DNA of 64,000 nt. It comes from Gnetum montanum. Lineage: Eukaryota > Streptophyta > Gnetopsida > Gnetales > Gnetaceae. Numbering within the stretch: the stretch's first letter is position 1; each line of letters opens with the position of its first letter. The position numbers were made by a program, and so were the translations under genes. Under the pieces are notes generated by a model. That model was not told the DNA's origin. It ran no database searches and was given only the letters and a program-made list of their open reading frames with translations. Below are positions 12,131-24,117 of the stretch, in pieces. Where the stretch lies: the NCBI GenBank assembly GCA_015680685.1, contig MNCI01016234.1, positions 220,126 to 284,125 of the forward strand, read 5' to 3'.

Positions 12131-12135
12131 TAGCC
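12131..12135. repeat. Target-site duplication TAGCC (right) of element A
   Basis: Exact copy of 2816-2820, directly after the terminal CATCA of the right LTR. Confidence 0.85.
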
Positions 12136-14711
12136 TATACCATAGACTTAATAGCCACATAACAAGATGTGATATCATGAGTACTTTAATTAAGAAGTTA
12201 TCTTACACTCATTGGTAAGTATGTGTAGATAATCAAAGATAAAATATTCATGGCTAGTGTTATGACTAAACTTAATTTTAGGTTGTTTCTAGAAGTTGCA
12301 CCATATGAGGTATGGAAATAGTTGCAATCCTCTTCATTCTAGCAAAATTTTCAATTAATAGAGAATGATTCTTTGGAGAAACATACGAGTTTTAGCATAA
12401 TAGATAAGTGGATTCTATAGTTAAGATCAAAGGATTATGAACATCATATTTTATTAAGGGTATTGCTATAGCATTAGAATTCCTAACATTGGTATAGAAA
12501 TAATTGCATTGTCTACTCAGTCTAATATAGAGACAAAAAATTTATGGTTGGAAAGAGCCTATAGAAAAAAAAGCAAGGCATTTGGATCCTTATCTCTAGT
12601 TGAGAAGATATATTTCAAAATAGGGATGTAACACATTTCCTCCATAAAGCACTTGAACAAAATATTAACTTATGCAGCAAGGGTAAGATTCAATCTTTAT
12701 GGAAGTTATTTGGAAAACTTGGTTCATTTCCTTTTCTTGAAAAATGAGAGATGATTCAAGGAGAAGTAATTAGACAAGTTAAAAATTCCATTTCCTTGTC
12801 TTATTAGAAAGTTTTGCGAGTCAGAATGCTTAGGTATACAAATGATGTAGGAAAAATAGCTCCAAATGTATTCTAGACTGAGATGATTAAACCAATGTCT
12901 ATCATGAAGGATAAGGGGAAGCACATCTAAACATAGAAGATTCACAAAGCACACTATCTAGTAGCAAAAACTTGTAGTGTAGGTCTTGGTACATATATTC
13001 CTAGAGTAGATCTTATGGCCTATTGACATGCCATGAGCCATCAACAAGAAATGTCATGGTAATGAGTTTGAGGCCAAAATACTTTCAATAGTTATTAAGT
13101 ATATCTAGAATTAATTTAAAGTCTCTATGAATCTTGGCACTAGATAGATCCCACTAAATTTTACAATAAGTAACTACACAAATCAAATTTCTAGGGATGT
13201 TGCATTCCAAGTTACTTTGTGTCAAATGATGGGACCATAATTTTGGTTATCCCTCATGAAGGCCAAGAAGATGTGGCAAAGGATGTGGCTAATCACATTA
13301 GTATAGCTTTGAATGTCTCGACAACATCCATTCTTGATCCCAGTAGGATGCAAGATGTTCAGGTATCTACTAGTATTGGTGGTGTAGGAAAATGAATAAT
13401 GAGTTTGGAACAACAAGAAGATAATTTGAATCAATTACTACAAAGTGGATAGATTATTCAAGACATTTTTAAAATTCCTAAAAATATCACAATAGTGTAA
13501 TCTAAATGGATGTTGACCAAAAAGAAATTAATGCTAATAAAGGCTCAACTATAGCATGTAGAATTAAAAGTGTAATAGTTAGAAGACAAGGTTCTCAAAC
13601 TTCATGCTTAATTGTAAGGTCTAACTAGGCTTGTAACTCCAAATTTTCTTGGAAAATTTAGAACTAAGAAAGTACAACAAACTATGATGTAATTTCACCA
13701 TGTTGAAGGAGGAAAACAAAGGATCGACAATAGAAAACCAAAGGTTAAGACTAGGAGCCAAAGAGAAAGGTTAGTTAGAAAAATGAGCTAATTCATCTCT
13801 ATGAATAGCTTGTAAAGGTCAATGTTGACAGCAAGAAGTTATTTTATGAAAACTAGAATCTATAAATGATACAACTTAGAGCATTGTAGTAGAGGTTCAC
13901 AATAGATATTAGGATATGAAATAATGAGAATACCAAATAAGACATGCTTAAAATATATTAAACGAATCATGTGGATTTTCAAAAGGACATTATGGTAGCT
14001 AAAGTCCATATTAATATTGCTTTACAACAATATCTAGATGCTACTTGGAAGAGCATCTTTGAAAAAATCTCAGTAGTACATAAAGCACAAATCAAGTTTA
14101 AATATTTTCACATAGAAGAAATGACCCACTACATGGAGCTTACTAAAATTATGTTTTCAAATCTTATCATGTTGATAGTTAATCATCTAAGGACAAAAGT
14201 GGAGAAATAAGTAGCAACAACATTTGTAATGTTTGAAAATTAGAACAAACGTTACATTGAAACAAAGAAAAAACCTTAGGTAGTAACTATAGATCTAGAA
14301 ATCATCTAAACCCACTACATAAAATAATGGGATGTCATAGAGGATATAGAGAAAAGAGTGGTGAATTACTTGGATCTCAAGAAGAAATTTAGAAAATTTG
14401 ATGTTGATTGCAAGCTATTTGCTACTTAGTTCATCCAAGCAAAAAAATTATTTCTAAATTTTCCATGTGCATGAAAAGTCCCAACAAGAATAAGCTTATC
14501 CTACTTGGCTTAGAACATTAATGATTCATGGATAGATCTAGAGAAGCATCAAGCCTTACTAAACCACTTTCATATAGATGGAAATGTTGTTAATTAACCA
14601 TATGAATCACCATGGTAGGATGAGTCACCATGACTAGGTATAATAAAAGGCCCTACTATTGGAGAAAGTTTTTGAAGATTTGTAAGTTTTGTAATTTATT
14701 TTTATGTATGT
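12136..14711 (+). pseudogene. ORF2 of element G, main fragment (decayed)
   Basis: Continuation of the ORF2 that starts at 2642. Near 12590-12680 it reads SLVEKIYFKIGM..HISSIKHLNKILTYA, clearly the same block as LEERTYFKIGTYHLF..GLNQISTY in element A. From about 13500 on, the sequence is Lys/Glu/Gln-rich and matches the coiled-coil half of ORF2. It is broken by many stops in all frames, more than in A, B or C. The fragment ends at the TATGT duplication where element B inserted. An open frame of 79 codons at 13971-14210 is a surviving stretch in the coiled-coil region. Confidence 0.6.
14707..14711. repeat. Target-site duplication TATGT (left) of element B
   Basis: TATGT precedes the left LTR of B and recurs at 23957-23961 after the right LTR. 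Confidence 0.8.
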
Positions 14712-15566
14712 TCATGAGTGGTGAGGTACCCCTACACTCAACCATAAGAATACGAGTGTGTCGGTTGAACTTTGCAAATGGACTAGTTGTGGTATCTAGA
14801 TAGTCACAGGTTGATCATAGTTCATTGTCTTCCCACCTAGATTAGTATTTGCTTTGTCATGTATGGTTTAGTCTAGAGTGAGGTGAATGATGGGATCCTA
14901 AACTAATGCTACTCCTAGAGACGATGGGGAACAATCTTGATTAAGCTAATGGACAATGGAAAATGAAATCTATGCTAATCCTAGGTGTGATGAGCATCTT
15001 TCCTTAATCATCCCTATGCATCTTGGACCTCATGTACTACTTCTAGGATTATGAAGCATACATTACTTGAGCACTCTTAGATACCCTACTGGGTTACAAA
15101 GTAGTTACACTAAAATGTTCATGATTAAGTTGTACTCATTCTGTGATAATAAATAGGAAATGTAAATGACAATAAAGGAAATATGAACTAAAAAGACAAC
15201 AATAAATAATTAACAATTAAAGTAATTAAGAGCTAAGTGAATGATATAATGATGGAGTAATCTCGATATTTATTGTCAATCATGTGCATGTCCAAGTTCA
15301 TCACACTTGAATAAAGGTTCCGTATAATTACAATCATCACACTGCAGGCATACACTAGGAAAGGAACTAAAATTGACTAAAAACTAACAAAAAGACTCTA
15401 CCCTTAGACTTACCAACTCCCTTCTTTCCTATGTGCCCTAATGTTGTATTTATAGGCCTACACAGGAATCATGATATCATGTATTTAATATCTTTATCCA
15501 AGCTATGCTATTGTGTACCCAATATCGATGATCTGATATCGGGGTTTGGCAAACCACGATTCATCA
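14712..15566 (-). repeat. 3' LTR of element B (left in the window)
   Basis: Begins TCATGAGTGGTGAGG (the other copy has TGATGAGTGG) and ends ACGATTCATCA. Read on the minus strand, motifs of the GATATC / CCAATATCG type lie near 15470-15545, before a TATAAATAC box at about 15447. Confidence 0.87.
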
Positions 15567-15752
15567 TACCCCCATGATTGAATAACAACTCATCCTCAAG
15601 TTAGAAAAAATAAGAACAAGTTCAATTGATTAAACAGTGGATAGGTATGGGATTATTGACTAATTAGGAATTACTCATACTGTAGTATGGGATTGAACAA
15701 AACAAAATTGGGACACAAACAAAAAATTACGAAAAGAAAAATTTGTTGGAAC
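15567..15752 (-). other. Polypurine tract and 3' untranslated end of element B
   Basis: TACCCCCATGATTGAATAAC next to the LTR is the reverse complement of the tract GTCATGGGGGTA seen in D. The phrase complementary to TTGAGGATGAGTTG follows. AT-rich, no gene. Confidence 0.75.
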
Positions 15753-18541
15753 TCATGTGGTTCCTAGTGATGGTGACTCCTCCATGGGTCTCTTCCCCTT
15801 ATCTCTTGCTCCAAGTTTTGGAAATGGATGTCTCTGAAGGAGTGCCTAGAGTTTTTCTTCTTCGGTTTGGGAATCCTGTGTCATCCATGCTAATGCTCCA
15901 ATGTTTGATGGAGTTGCACCTTCCATGGACACAAAAATTGCTGGAACATTTGGTCGGCCTTGACATACCAAGCTACAAACAACCATCATTCCTCTTCCTA
16001 GGCTTTGGCTTTGTCCTTGCGTTCTTAGTAGTCTATGAGCGGTCAAGCCAAATCCACTACAACATCTCTCTATCCTTGGTAGCTGGTCTTGACCACCTCT
16101 AATTTAGAATTTACTACTTCTAATTTCTGCAATGTCTTCTTGTGTTTAACAAATTCTACTTCATATTTAGCATAAGTGGTTGCTACCTGCTTCTCCAATT
16201 CTATTCTCGAGCATGCTGCTATCAACAAGGCTAAGTTGGCATACCACAGGTTTGCCAACTCTATGTACTCCCTGAGATCTTATATCTACAAGTCCCAACT
16301 TTTCAATTCTACTTGATGGACAAAGGCATAAGTATCCAATATGGTTCGCCAATCAGTGTTCTGAGCACTGAGAGTGTTAATATGAGCTTTGGCCATATGG
16401 ATTTCTTTTTCAATCACCTATTTGTACATCCCCACCTGATCTTTGAAATGCTCCTTAAGCTTTTCATGTCACTTGATCTCATTCTGCCATGTGCTTATTT
16501 TAATCACCGTCTTCTGGCAGATTGAACTTACCTCCTCCATTGAGAAGGTTCTATTCTCTTTGGCCAAGTGATTCATATCCTGGTTGATCCTTATTAATTA
16601 TTCTTGAAATTTCTAAAAGTTTTCTTTGAGAACATTCTTTTGTTTCTCTACTGTGATCAACTGGATTTTCAATGGTGAGGTGTTTATTTTCTTCTTATGA
16701 GGCCTTTAGTGCTTTGACATGTGCATACGTTTCAGCTTGTGTCTTGGAAGCATCTCAATCAACCTTCTCTTTTTCCTCTACTATTCTTTTATCCTATGGA
16801 AACAATTTAGTCAACTGCTATGTCCAAAAGGATTCTAGCTAGTCTATAAGGATGAATTGGGATGGATCTTGTTGTGCAACTTGTAGGGTGACTAGCTTTT
16901 CTTGGAGTCTTTTTAACTCCTCCTCTGCATGTTCAGCCCTAACATCTATCATGACTAGCTTTTCTAGAAATGAGGTTTGACTATGTTGCTGTGACATCTT
17001 GAGGGATGTCAAACAAGGATGTCATCACTTGTCCTATTTTTAGTAATTGTTCTAGAACATCTTCATGATTTGTAGGTGTCATTGAGGGACTGACCAAGGT
17101 TTGAGCATCACGTGCTCTTGTAAAATATGTTGATGGCATAATAGGGACATTAAATGATTCTTTTATGTGGTTTGCAACCACTTCTATTGATCCCACTACA
17201 TCCTAGTGCTGCATAACCACACCTTCACCAGTTTCTAATTGCACTTGAAAGGATGCCGTGTTTCCAAAGATCTGTTGTATCCAATGTGATTCCCCTTCTC
17301 TTGTTTGGATGGACCCCTTTCCCTATGCATGATTAATTGAAACTATGGATCATACAACATCATCAATGACCCTGAAGAGATTGGCTTCATCACGGCTTCC
17401 CAAACTGACCGATTTAGCGATGGCCCTGAGATGGCTCATTGATGATCGATAGTTTTTTGGTGGTCGTGGTGATTGGTCTTGCTAGCCTGTAGGTTGTGTG
17501 TTGGGCCCCACTTCCTATTTTTTACCTGGCCTTGTGTTTGGAAGTTGGCTAGGCCCTGTAGTTTTAAGTGTAGTGGGCCCCACTATTTATTCTTGCTCAA
17601 GATCTAGCATCTCATTAGCACTTTTCCTTATGGCTAGTGGCTTCAGTAATTCAAAAAATGAGGTATTTTGAGCCTTTCTAGGGATGTCATTGGTGTACCC
17701 AAGAATTTTAGCACATCAGCACAACTTCCTGATTAGCTAGGTAAAAGGAAATGTGAACTTCCCTATCTTACGTTCTTCAAACCGCCTTAAAATTTCTGTG
17801 AGATATAGATGGGGTAGGCAAGCATCAACCTTGCCCATCAAGATGGCACTTCCTATCACTCCATAGGTATAAATTCTATTCAATCCTTTTCTTGAGAAAA
17901 TTTGATATGTGCCAATTTTGAAGTAGATCCTCTCTTCAAGTATGAGTTCTCCATATACTTTATCCTCCTTTCCGAACACCCTCTTTAACCATATTTTGCG
18001 CACATCTGTATTAGAGAGAGCGAATAGGTGAGCAACCTTGGGCACTATATTTAGAAGATTCAACACTTCTAAAATGTCCTTGGCAGAGAAATCAATAAAA
18101 ATCCCACCAATATCAACGATGGTGCCTTTTTCCTTTATTTTTTTGCCAAAATTGGTACATCTCCCCTAGGTACCAATCACCACTCTTAGAGGGAACAAGC
18201 CATAGTGGAGACCCGTTAAGTTGGTCTCTAATTGCCTTAGGGGGAAAGTCAGTGAAAGGTCCAAAATTGAGTTCCACAATCATAGTTGCTAAAGTGAACC
18301 TTTCATGAATTGCTTGAACACATTCTAGAGACAACATGAGATGTTGTCCCTGTTCAGGTGCCCTACTGTCTCCACCTTCAGCCTGTCCCAATTGTGTAAT
18401 GATAGGAGGTTCTTGATGAATGCTGAATTATTGTGTCTCTTTCTCTACATGTTCTTTGGGAGGTTCTTGGCCTCTACCTCTCCTTGGTCATTTGAATGCA
18501 CCCTAAGAGGGTCCTCCTTACTATCCTCTTTCATGGGCCAT
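15753..18541 (-). pseudogene. ORF2 of element B (decayed, best preserved N-terminal domain)
   Basis: Starts ATG GCC at 18541 directly after the acceptor GATTGTAG and ends SLGTT-TGA at 15753. Open stretches include 18391-18113 (LSLECVQAIHERFTL, then MIVELNFGPFTDF and GDWYLGEMYQFW) and 18066-17737 (LEERIYFKIGTYQIF, GSAILMGKVDA, EILRRFEERKIGKF). The second half is coiled-coil-like, for example near 16258-16070 (EKQVATTYAKYEVEFVKHKK). The tail KGKRPMEESPSLGTT matches A and C. Stops appear from the seventh codon on, so it is not functional. Function unknown; no catalytic motif was recognised. Confidence 0.68.
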
Positions 18542-18791
18542 CTACAATCACATTGGATCAATTATCAGTAAGGCTATTTAAAAAATTAGATTAATACCTT
18601 ACTCCTTGCCCTTAATAGATTCATTTCTTACTTAGTGTGATTCAGAGTTAGGGATTTTCACAAAAATTCCCCTAAAATTTTAATATTGGGCCCAATTTTG
18701 ATTAGGTGACTCTAAAAAATATTTTTCATGGTCTCAATGAAGAAATAAAATTAATTTGGCAAATTCTTTTAGAATTTTTGAGGTCACTTAC
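18542..18791 (-). other. Predicted 5'-UTR intron of ORF2 in element B
   Basis: On the minus strand the donor is TTAAGG|GTAAGTGACC at 18791, a near-consensus plant 5' splice site, and the acceptor GTGATTGTAG ends at 18542 next to ATG. About 250 bp. Confidence 0.65.
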
Positions 18792-19042
18792 CCTTAATAA
18801 TATCCTTCAAGAAATGGTGAATTTCGAAAAAACTACATGTGACTTGAAGTGTACCCTTCCCCCATGACTAAGTTAAACACTCTAGGTTTAAGCAAGTTTG
18901 ATTGGAACAAGAATTGGAGCATTAATGAGCAAGTTATCGATGTTTGAATGAGAGGTGCACAAGCTAGAAAATTCATGGAAGAAAATTTCAACTCCCCTTT
19001 CATGAACAATGAAAAATGATGTTAACATGCATGGGAGGGTCC

Positions 19043-19120
19043 ATATATATAGTTTTTATAGACGCGATATCATGTACCTACTAGCATGGACCCAATATTG
19101 GGTACCTAATATCGTGTCCC
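19043..19120 (-). promoter_or_regulatory. Internal promoter-like block of element B
   Basis: Read on the minus strand: GATATTAGGTACCCAATATTGGG, split by a short spacer from CATGATATCGCG, then CTATAAAAAC and TATATATAT. These motifs use the ATATC version, as B's own LTR does, while A and C use ATGTC/ATGTT in both places. Located about 500 bp before ORF2. Confidence 0.5.
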
Positions 19121-20579
19121 TTTGAAAATAGGGTACTTGGAAAAATTGATGAATTTTTGAATTTCCAAGGTAAAAAATGAAGGATTTAAGATTAATTTGA
19201 AAGATCTAGGGTAACATTGAAGAGACCTAAAGCCACCATAAGTGTAATGAAGTGGAATTTCACAATGAAGTTCGTGAATAGGGTAAGGAAAAAGGACATG
19301 TAGTGGTGCACAGGAATGTTTGAATTAAAATGGTGAGAAAGAAAAAGAATAAGTTTAGCAATGCAATACCTGGAGGGTGTAAGATGATGTGATGATGTGC
19401 AAAAAGTGAAAATTACAAAATTTACGCAAGTGGGTCCTTCGCAAAGCAAGTTCCTACCTATCCTGCCCTTATGTAACCACACCTGAAAATTTCTGTAGGC
19501 ACTAAAAGGATTAAATGCAATTTGCACCAATTCCACAAAATATTCACATGTAGATACTACTATGATGAGGTATGAGTTCTATGCCATACAAGACACAAGT
19601 TAGAAATACATAGACAGTGAGGTGAAACAAATCATAGAAGGGATTGCAGAGATCGAGACATGAGGTAACTACACCTGGGCACAATGAATCCTAAGTGTAG
19701 GATGTGATTAATGTGTCATTAGCCCATTGCTAAAAAATCAAGACCAAGTTCATGCCTCTAATCAATGACATCACATTGTTTGATCCAATGATGGATAACC
19801 ATAAGAGCACCATGACAACAAGATGTACGATCACTTGGCATTTTGTCCAATGGAGGAGTGATTTTGAATTTATTTGCAGCATGTTTTTCTTTAGTCTTTT
19901 CTTTAATGTTTTCTATTCTTTTATTCTTTTCTTCTTCTAGCCACTTTTGCACTTTGTCCTTTCCAATATGGAGAAGCCACCAACTTTCAGGCATGGGTGC
20001 ATGTCTTTCTAGTGGGACCCCTNTGGAGAAGCCACCAACTTTCAGGCATGGGTGCATGTCTTTCTAGTGGGACCCCTAGAACAGCATTGAGGTTCTTTAT
20101 TTAGTTCCTTTATTACACTTACTCCCATTTTTCATTAGATCTACAAGGACCGTAGTACAACCAAGTTGCATGATACCACCTACAAATGTCACCAAAGAGA
20201 ATCCACAAGTCCCCTTGATGTCACACCCTAACTATTCCCTCCTAATCCATCATTTTTTTCTTTGGGCATAATAAGCACAAAATTACTTTAAGTTTTAATG
20301 GTGACAATAATAACATTGTACCCAGAGTAGAACCTCTTATTAATAGAATGGGTGGATGGATGTTGTGGGCTCACTATCCAAATAATTTGTCACTTGAGAC
20401 TTGATAGCATAGAACAACACCTCAACCAACAAGCCACATGAGTATTTTATTCACCGATGAGATTACCCTCTAAAAGATAAAACAAAAAATTGGAAATGAA
20501 AAACTAGAAAATAAAAAATTATAAAATGAAAAAAAATTGTAGAATCAAAGAAAAGAAAAAAATTTACTAATTCTGCTTA
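19121..20579 (-). other. Non-coding spacer of element B
   Basis: No gene is supported. It contains the conserved island (minus strand GACATGCACCCATGCC) around 20000-20018, doubled by the N artefact at 20023. The region next to gag is A-rich on the plus strand. Confidence 0.6.
19968..20077. repeat. 54-bp direct duplication around a single N (assembly artefact)
   Basis: The 54 bases ending at 20022 recur exactly directly after N at 20023. Unmerged contig overlap is the simplest reading. Confidence 0.88.
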
Positions 20580-22959
20580 TTAGAATGGAGGATATCCCTC
20601 ATAACTAAACTTTTGAGCATGGCTAGAATTAATAAATAGAAAATGCAGATCCATGCATCTGAGAAATATTGGAGTATGGTCATATCCAAACCATTGGGTG
20701 TCTTTTAATGTGGTGGCTGGAATGTACCCAACTTGGGGTTCACACACTTGGTTGAAATTGGCATAATGGGGCAAATTATAAGACATGGTTATGTGATAAG
20801 GAGTTAACCCACTATGGCACTAGTGATCGTAAGATGGTATGCAAGGATCAATATGTCTCCCTACATGGTTATATTCATTGGGCCACATGGTTTTTGGAGT
20901 GTTGATTGGTGGCCCTGATAAGGTAATAGGAGGCATTGACTTTGAGAGAGAAGATGCATCATAGCACTGGACTTGTGCTGAGTTGGTGTCTGTAGTGGTT
21001 TCAGAACCATGTTGTCTCTTTCTATGGTCATGCTTAAATAAAGAACACTTTTGACATTATGAAGGACCTCCACTACTATTAACAGTAGCATCATAAGTAA
21101 TGTTTGTGGGTTGGTGCTGTGGTGCCAAACCTTCTGGCACAACTGGTGGCGATATAGAAGGAGGTGAATGATGAGAATATGAAGAGTCAAGAGAAGTGCA
21201 AGGAACATGAGGTGGTGATCTTGTTTGAGAGGACATNCAGGAGAAGTGCAAGGAACATGAGGTGGTGATCTTGTTTGAGAGGACATGGATCGATAGCACT
21301 CAGAAGAATGATAATGTTATGATGAAATAGAGGATGTTAACACAATTGGGTAAATAGGATGCTGAAGATAATAAGTGCGTAAGTTCGGATGGTATGAAGG
21401 GTGTGACTAGTTTGACAGTGGCCTCCCGCACGACTGGGGTTTTTTCCACTATGGTTAAACTCGACATTTCTGTATGAAATCTAGATGTAACATTCCTCCC
21501 CAATGCTCATGTAAATGTGACAAGATTGGGCATTGGCCTTTGGGATGATCGTGTAGGCAAATGTTACATTGATACGTATGATTTGTAGTTGAGCTCCTGT
21601 CCTTACTTCCGTCAACCCTTCTTTTCAATTATCGAGTGGTGTTTGGCCCTGTTTCTTGGTTTGGCATGGTTCCATCTCTAATAATGTTGGCATATTCTCC
21701 ATATTTTTCATGTACCCATTTTGACATCTTATTGATCTTTGTCTTGATTTCATCTAGTGATTGTAGTATTGGCAAAGATTATTCCACCTTCTTGAGGTCA
21801 ATTGATTTCTCCTCTTCATGATCATGGACCTTTTCTATTTTGAAATTTTGGTCCTATTGAGAGCTTTTAACATTCTCCCATTTAGCTATTTCTCCTTCCT
21901 CTTTTTCTACCCACTTGATAAGATCTTGGAATTGGTGGGTTTATAGCTCATATTAGTGACTTGGGGCATACATCTCTAGGGTCTCCCTTATTTCATTATG
22001 AAGCCCATCCATGATGTGATAGATTAACCTTTCCTCAAAGAATCCATGGCCTGGGCAATTATTTAACAACAAATAGTATCTTTCTAAGGCCATCTCCAAT
22101 GGTTCATGTTGCTATTGTTTTCACTCTTGGATTTGTCTCCTCAAGGCTGATACTCTTGCACAGGTTTGATATCTTTCAATGAAGAGTTCTACCATTGTGA
22201 AGCAATTGTGAATTGATTTTTGCTTTAAGGACTTGTATCATACTTTTTCTTGTCCAATGAGTGTCATAGAAAAGAGCTTAAGTTTTTTCCACCCATTATC
22301 AATATTGTTCCATATACAAGCATCATGGAAGGCTTGTAAATGATGTTGTAGATCTAAATCATAGCCTCTTGAAAACTTGGAAAAGTTATTTAAATCAAGG
22401 CTAGGTAGATGGCTATCCTTGCAATGCCTATAGGATATATGAATAGCCTCTTATATATGCATTAGGCTCTTAGTGGCCAATAGGGTTCATTGTCACTAGG
22501 TAGGTTATGAATTTGTGAGTTGGGATGATGTTGTCTTCGTTCATGTTGGTGTTCCTGACTTTGCTCATGGGCTTGATTTTTATTTCTATGTTGACCCCTT
22601 GAGAGATGGCCATCCATGTCATGACCTGACATTGAAGGACTAGAGGAAGAGAAAGAATTGGAAGACTCTTCATGTTGTTTGTAAATCTCCCAATCATCCC
22701 TGAATAACTTCCTGTTAACCATTGAGAAGGTCCTAGGCCTTACAGGCCCCCTTGTACTATGGGATGTCCCATCCTTACTAGAGGTGTAAGATTTGGATGA
22801 TAAGAGTTTTTGAGTATCATTGGGGTGTTCATGAACATAGGAGATTGCTATATAAGATTGAGTACTCCAAACTTTTTCTTCATCATCATATATTTTGTTG
22901 GTTCTATAATGAATTACCTCGCTAATTGTTGCGTTATCATAATCTTGTAAGAGAGACAT
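20580..22959 (-). pseudogene. gag of element B (decayed, intact N-terminal 165 codons)
   Basis: The start MSLLQDYDNATISEV at 22959 is open for 165 codons and defines the gag start for the family. It shows an acidic N-terminus, an SNSFSSSSPS serine tract and a His/Gln-rich segment. Farther on come the capsid-like region (about 22420-21950) and a Pro-rich region with PPHVPCTS near 21270. It ends KFSYEGYPPF then TAA at 20582-20580. Stops break it in the middle, and the N at 21237 with a 46-bp duplication adds an artificial insertion. About 2.4 kb, close to A and C. No protease motif follows. Confidence 0.75.
21191..21286. repeat. 46-bp direct duplication around a single N (assembly artefact)
   Basis: The 46 bases before N at 21237 recur after it, shifted by three bases, within gag of element B. 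Confidence 0.85.
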
Positions 22960-23073
22960 TGTTGTGAATTATGTATGACTTATTTCCAATTACTTTTTTT
23001 CTAAAAGATATATCATCAAGGCTTCTTTACAGTGATCTTGGATGATGTAACTAATCTAAATAACTAGCACAAT

Positions 23074-23091
23074 CCATAGCAATAGTGCTAA
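23074..23091 (-). other. Primer-binding site of element B
   Basis: On the minus strand TTAGCACTATTGCTATGG follows the LTR end. It fits the tRNA-Asp type site with mainly transition decay. Confidence 0.6.
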
Positions 23092-23956
23092 TGATGAGTG
23101 GTGAGGTACCCTTATAGTCAACCATACGAGTATGAGCATGTACGCATGATCTGGTCGAACTCTGTAGATGGACTAGTTGTGGTATCTAGACAGTCACATG
23201 TTGATCATAGTTCACTATCTTCCCACCTAGACTAGTATTTACTTTGTCATGTATGGTTTAGTCTAGAGTGAGGTGAATGATGGGATCCTAAACTAATGCT
23301 ACTCCTAGAGACGATGGGGAACAATCTTGATTAAGCTAATGAACAATGGAAAATGAAATCTATGCTAACCCTAAGTGCAATGAGAATATGTCCTTAATCA
23401 TCCATATGCATCTTAGACCTCATGTACTACTTCTGGGATTACTAAGCACACATTACTTGAGCACTCTTAGATACGCTACTAGGTTACCAAGTAGTTACAC
23501 TAAAATGTTCGTGATTAAGTCGTACTCATTCCGTGTTAATCAATAGGAAATGTAAATAACAATAAAGGAAATATGAACTAAAAAGACAACAATAAATAAT
23601 TAACAATTAAAGTAATTAAAAGCTAAGCGAATTTTGCAATGATGGAGTAATCTTGATCTTTATTACCAATCATGTATGTGTCCAAGTACATCACACTCAA
23701 AAAAAGGTTCCATACAATTACAATCATCACACTGGGGGTATACATCGGGAAAGCAATTGAAATTAATTGAAAACTGAAAAAAAGACTCTACCATTAGACT
23801 TACCAACTCCCTTCTTTCCTGTGGTCCTGAATGTTGAATTTATAAGCCTACATAAGAATCATGATATCATATATTCAATATTATTATCCAGGCTACGATA
23901 TCGCGTACCCAATATTGAGGATCCGATATCAAGGCTTGGCAAACCATGATTCATCA
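23092..23956 (-). repeat. 5' LTR of element B (right in the window)
   Basis: TGATGAGTGGTGAGG...ATGATTCATCA, 865 bp, matching 14712-15566 along its length. Confidence 0.88.
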
Positions 23957-23961
23957 TATGT
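23957..23961. repeat. Target-site duplication TATGT (right) of element B
   Basis: Exact copy of 14707-14711, directly after the LTR end CATCA. Confidence 0.8.
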
Positions 23962-24117
23962 CTAGTGCTTTGTCACTTTGAAACTACTTGTATAAATAAT
24001 TTAATGTGGTATTTTAGTTAACTAGTTAGTTAGTTGAGGTGTCTACACAATTTTGTAATAGATTCTATCCCATTTTTGTTCAAATTAAGGGTAAGTTTTT
24101 AGTCAGTCATGAGGGCA
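23962..24117 (+). other. 3' untranslated end and polypurine tract of element G
   Basis: Sequence related to the 3' ends of A and D, with AAGTTTTTAGTCAGTCATG and the tract GAGGGCA directly before the LTR at 24118. It shows that G continues across element B. Confidence 0.7.

Larger units (their letters stand above)
14712..23956 (-). mobile_element. Complete pol-less Athila-like LTR element B
   Basis: Same layout as element A on the opposite strand: LTR, primer site, gag (22959 to 20580), spacer, internal promoter-like block (19120 to 19043), predicted intron, ORF2 (18541 to 15753), polypurine tract, LTR. No pol motifs. Flanked by TATGT, inside the 3' end of element G. A hand count over about 190 LTR bases finds about 14 differences (about 7 percent), so B looks younger than A and C. 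Fittingly, its gag and ORF2 keep the longest open stretches, such as 165 codons at the gag start and 109 codons at 17737-18066. Contains two N artefacts. Confidence 0.87.

Noticed and set aside
15743-16102. 119-codon plus-strand open frame
   Set aside because: It is antisense to the coiled-coil end of ORF2 in element B and has no counterpart opposite ORF2 in A or C.
19192-19536. 114-codon minus-strand open frame in the spacer of element B
   Set aside because: No matching frame in the aligned spacers of A and C.
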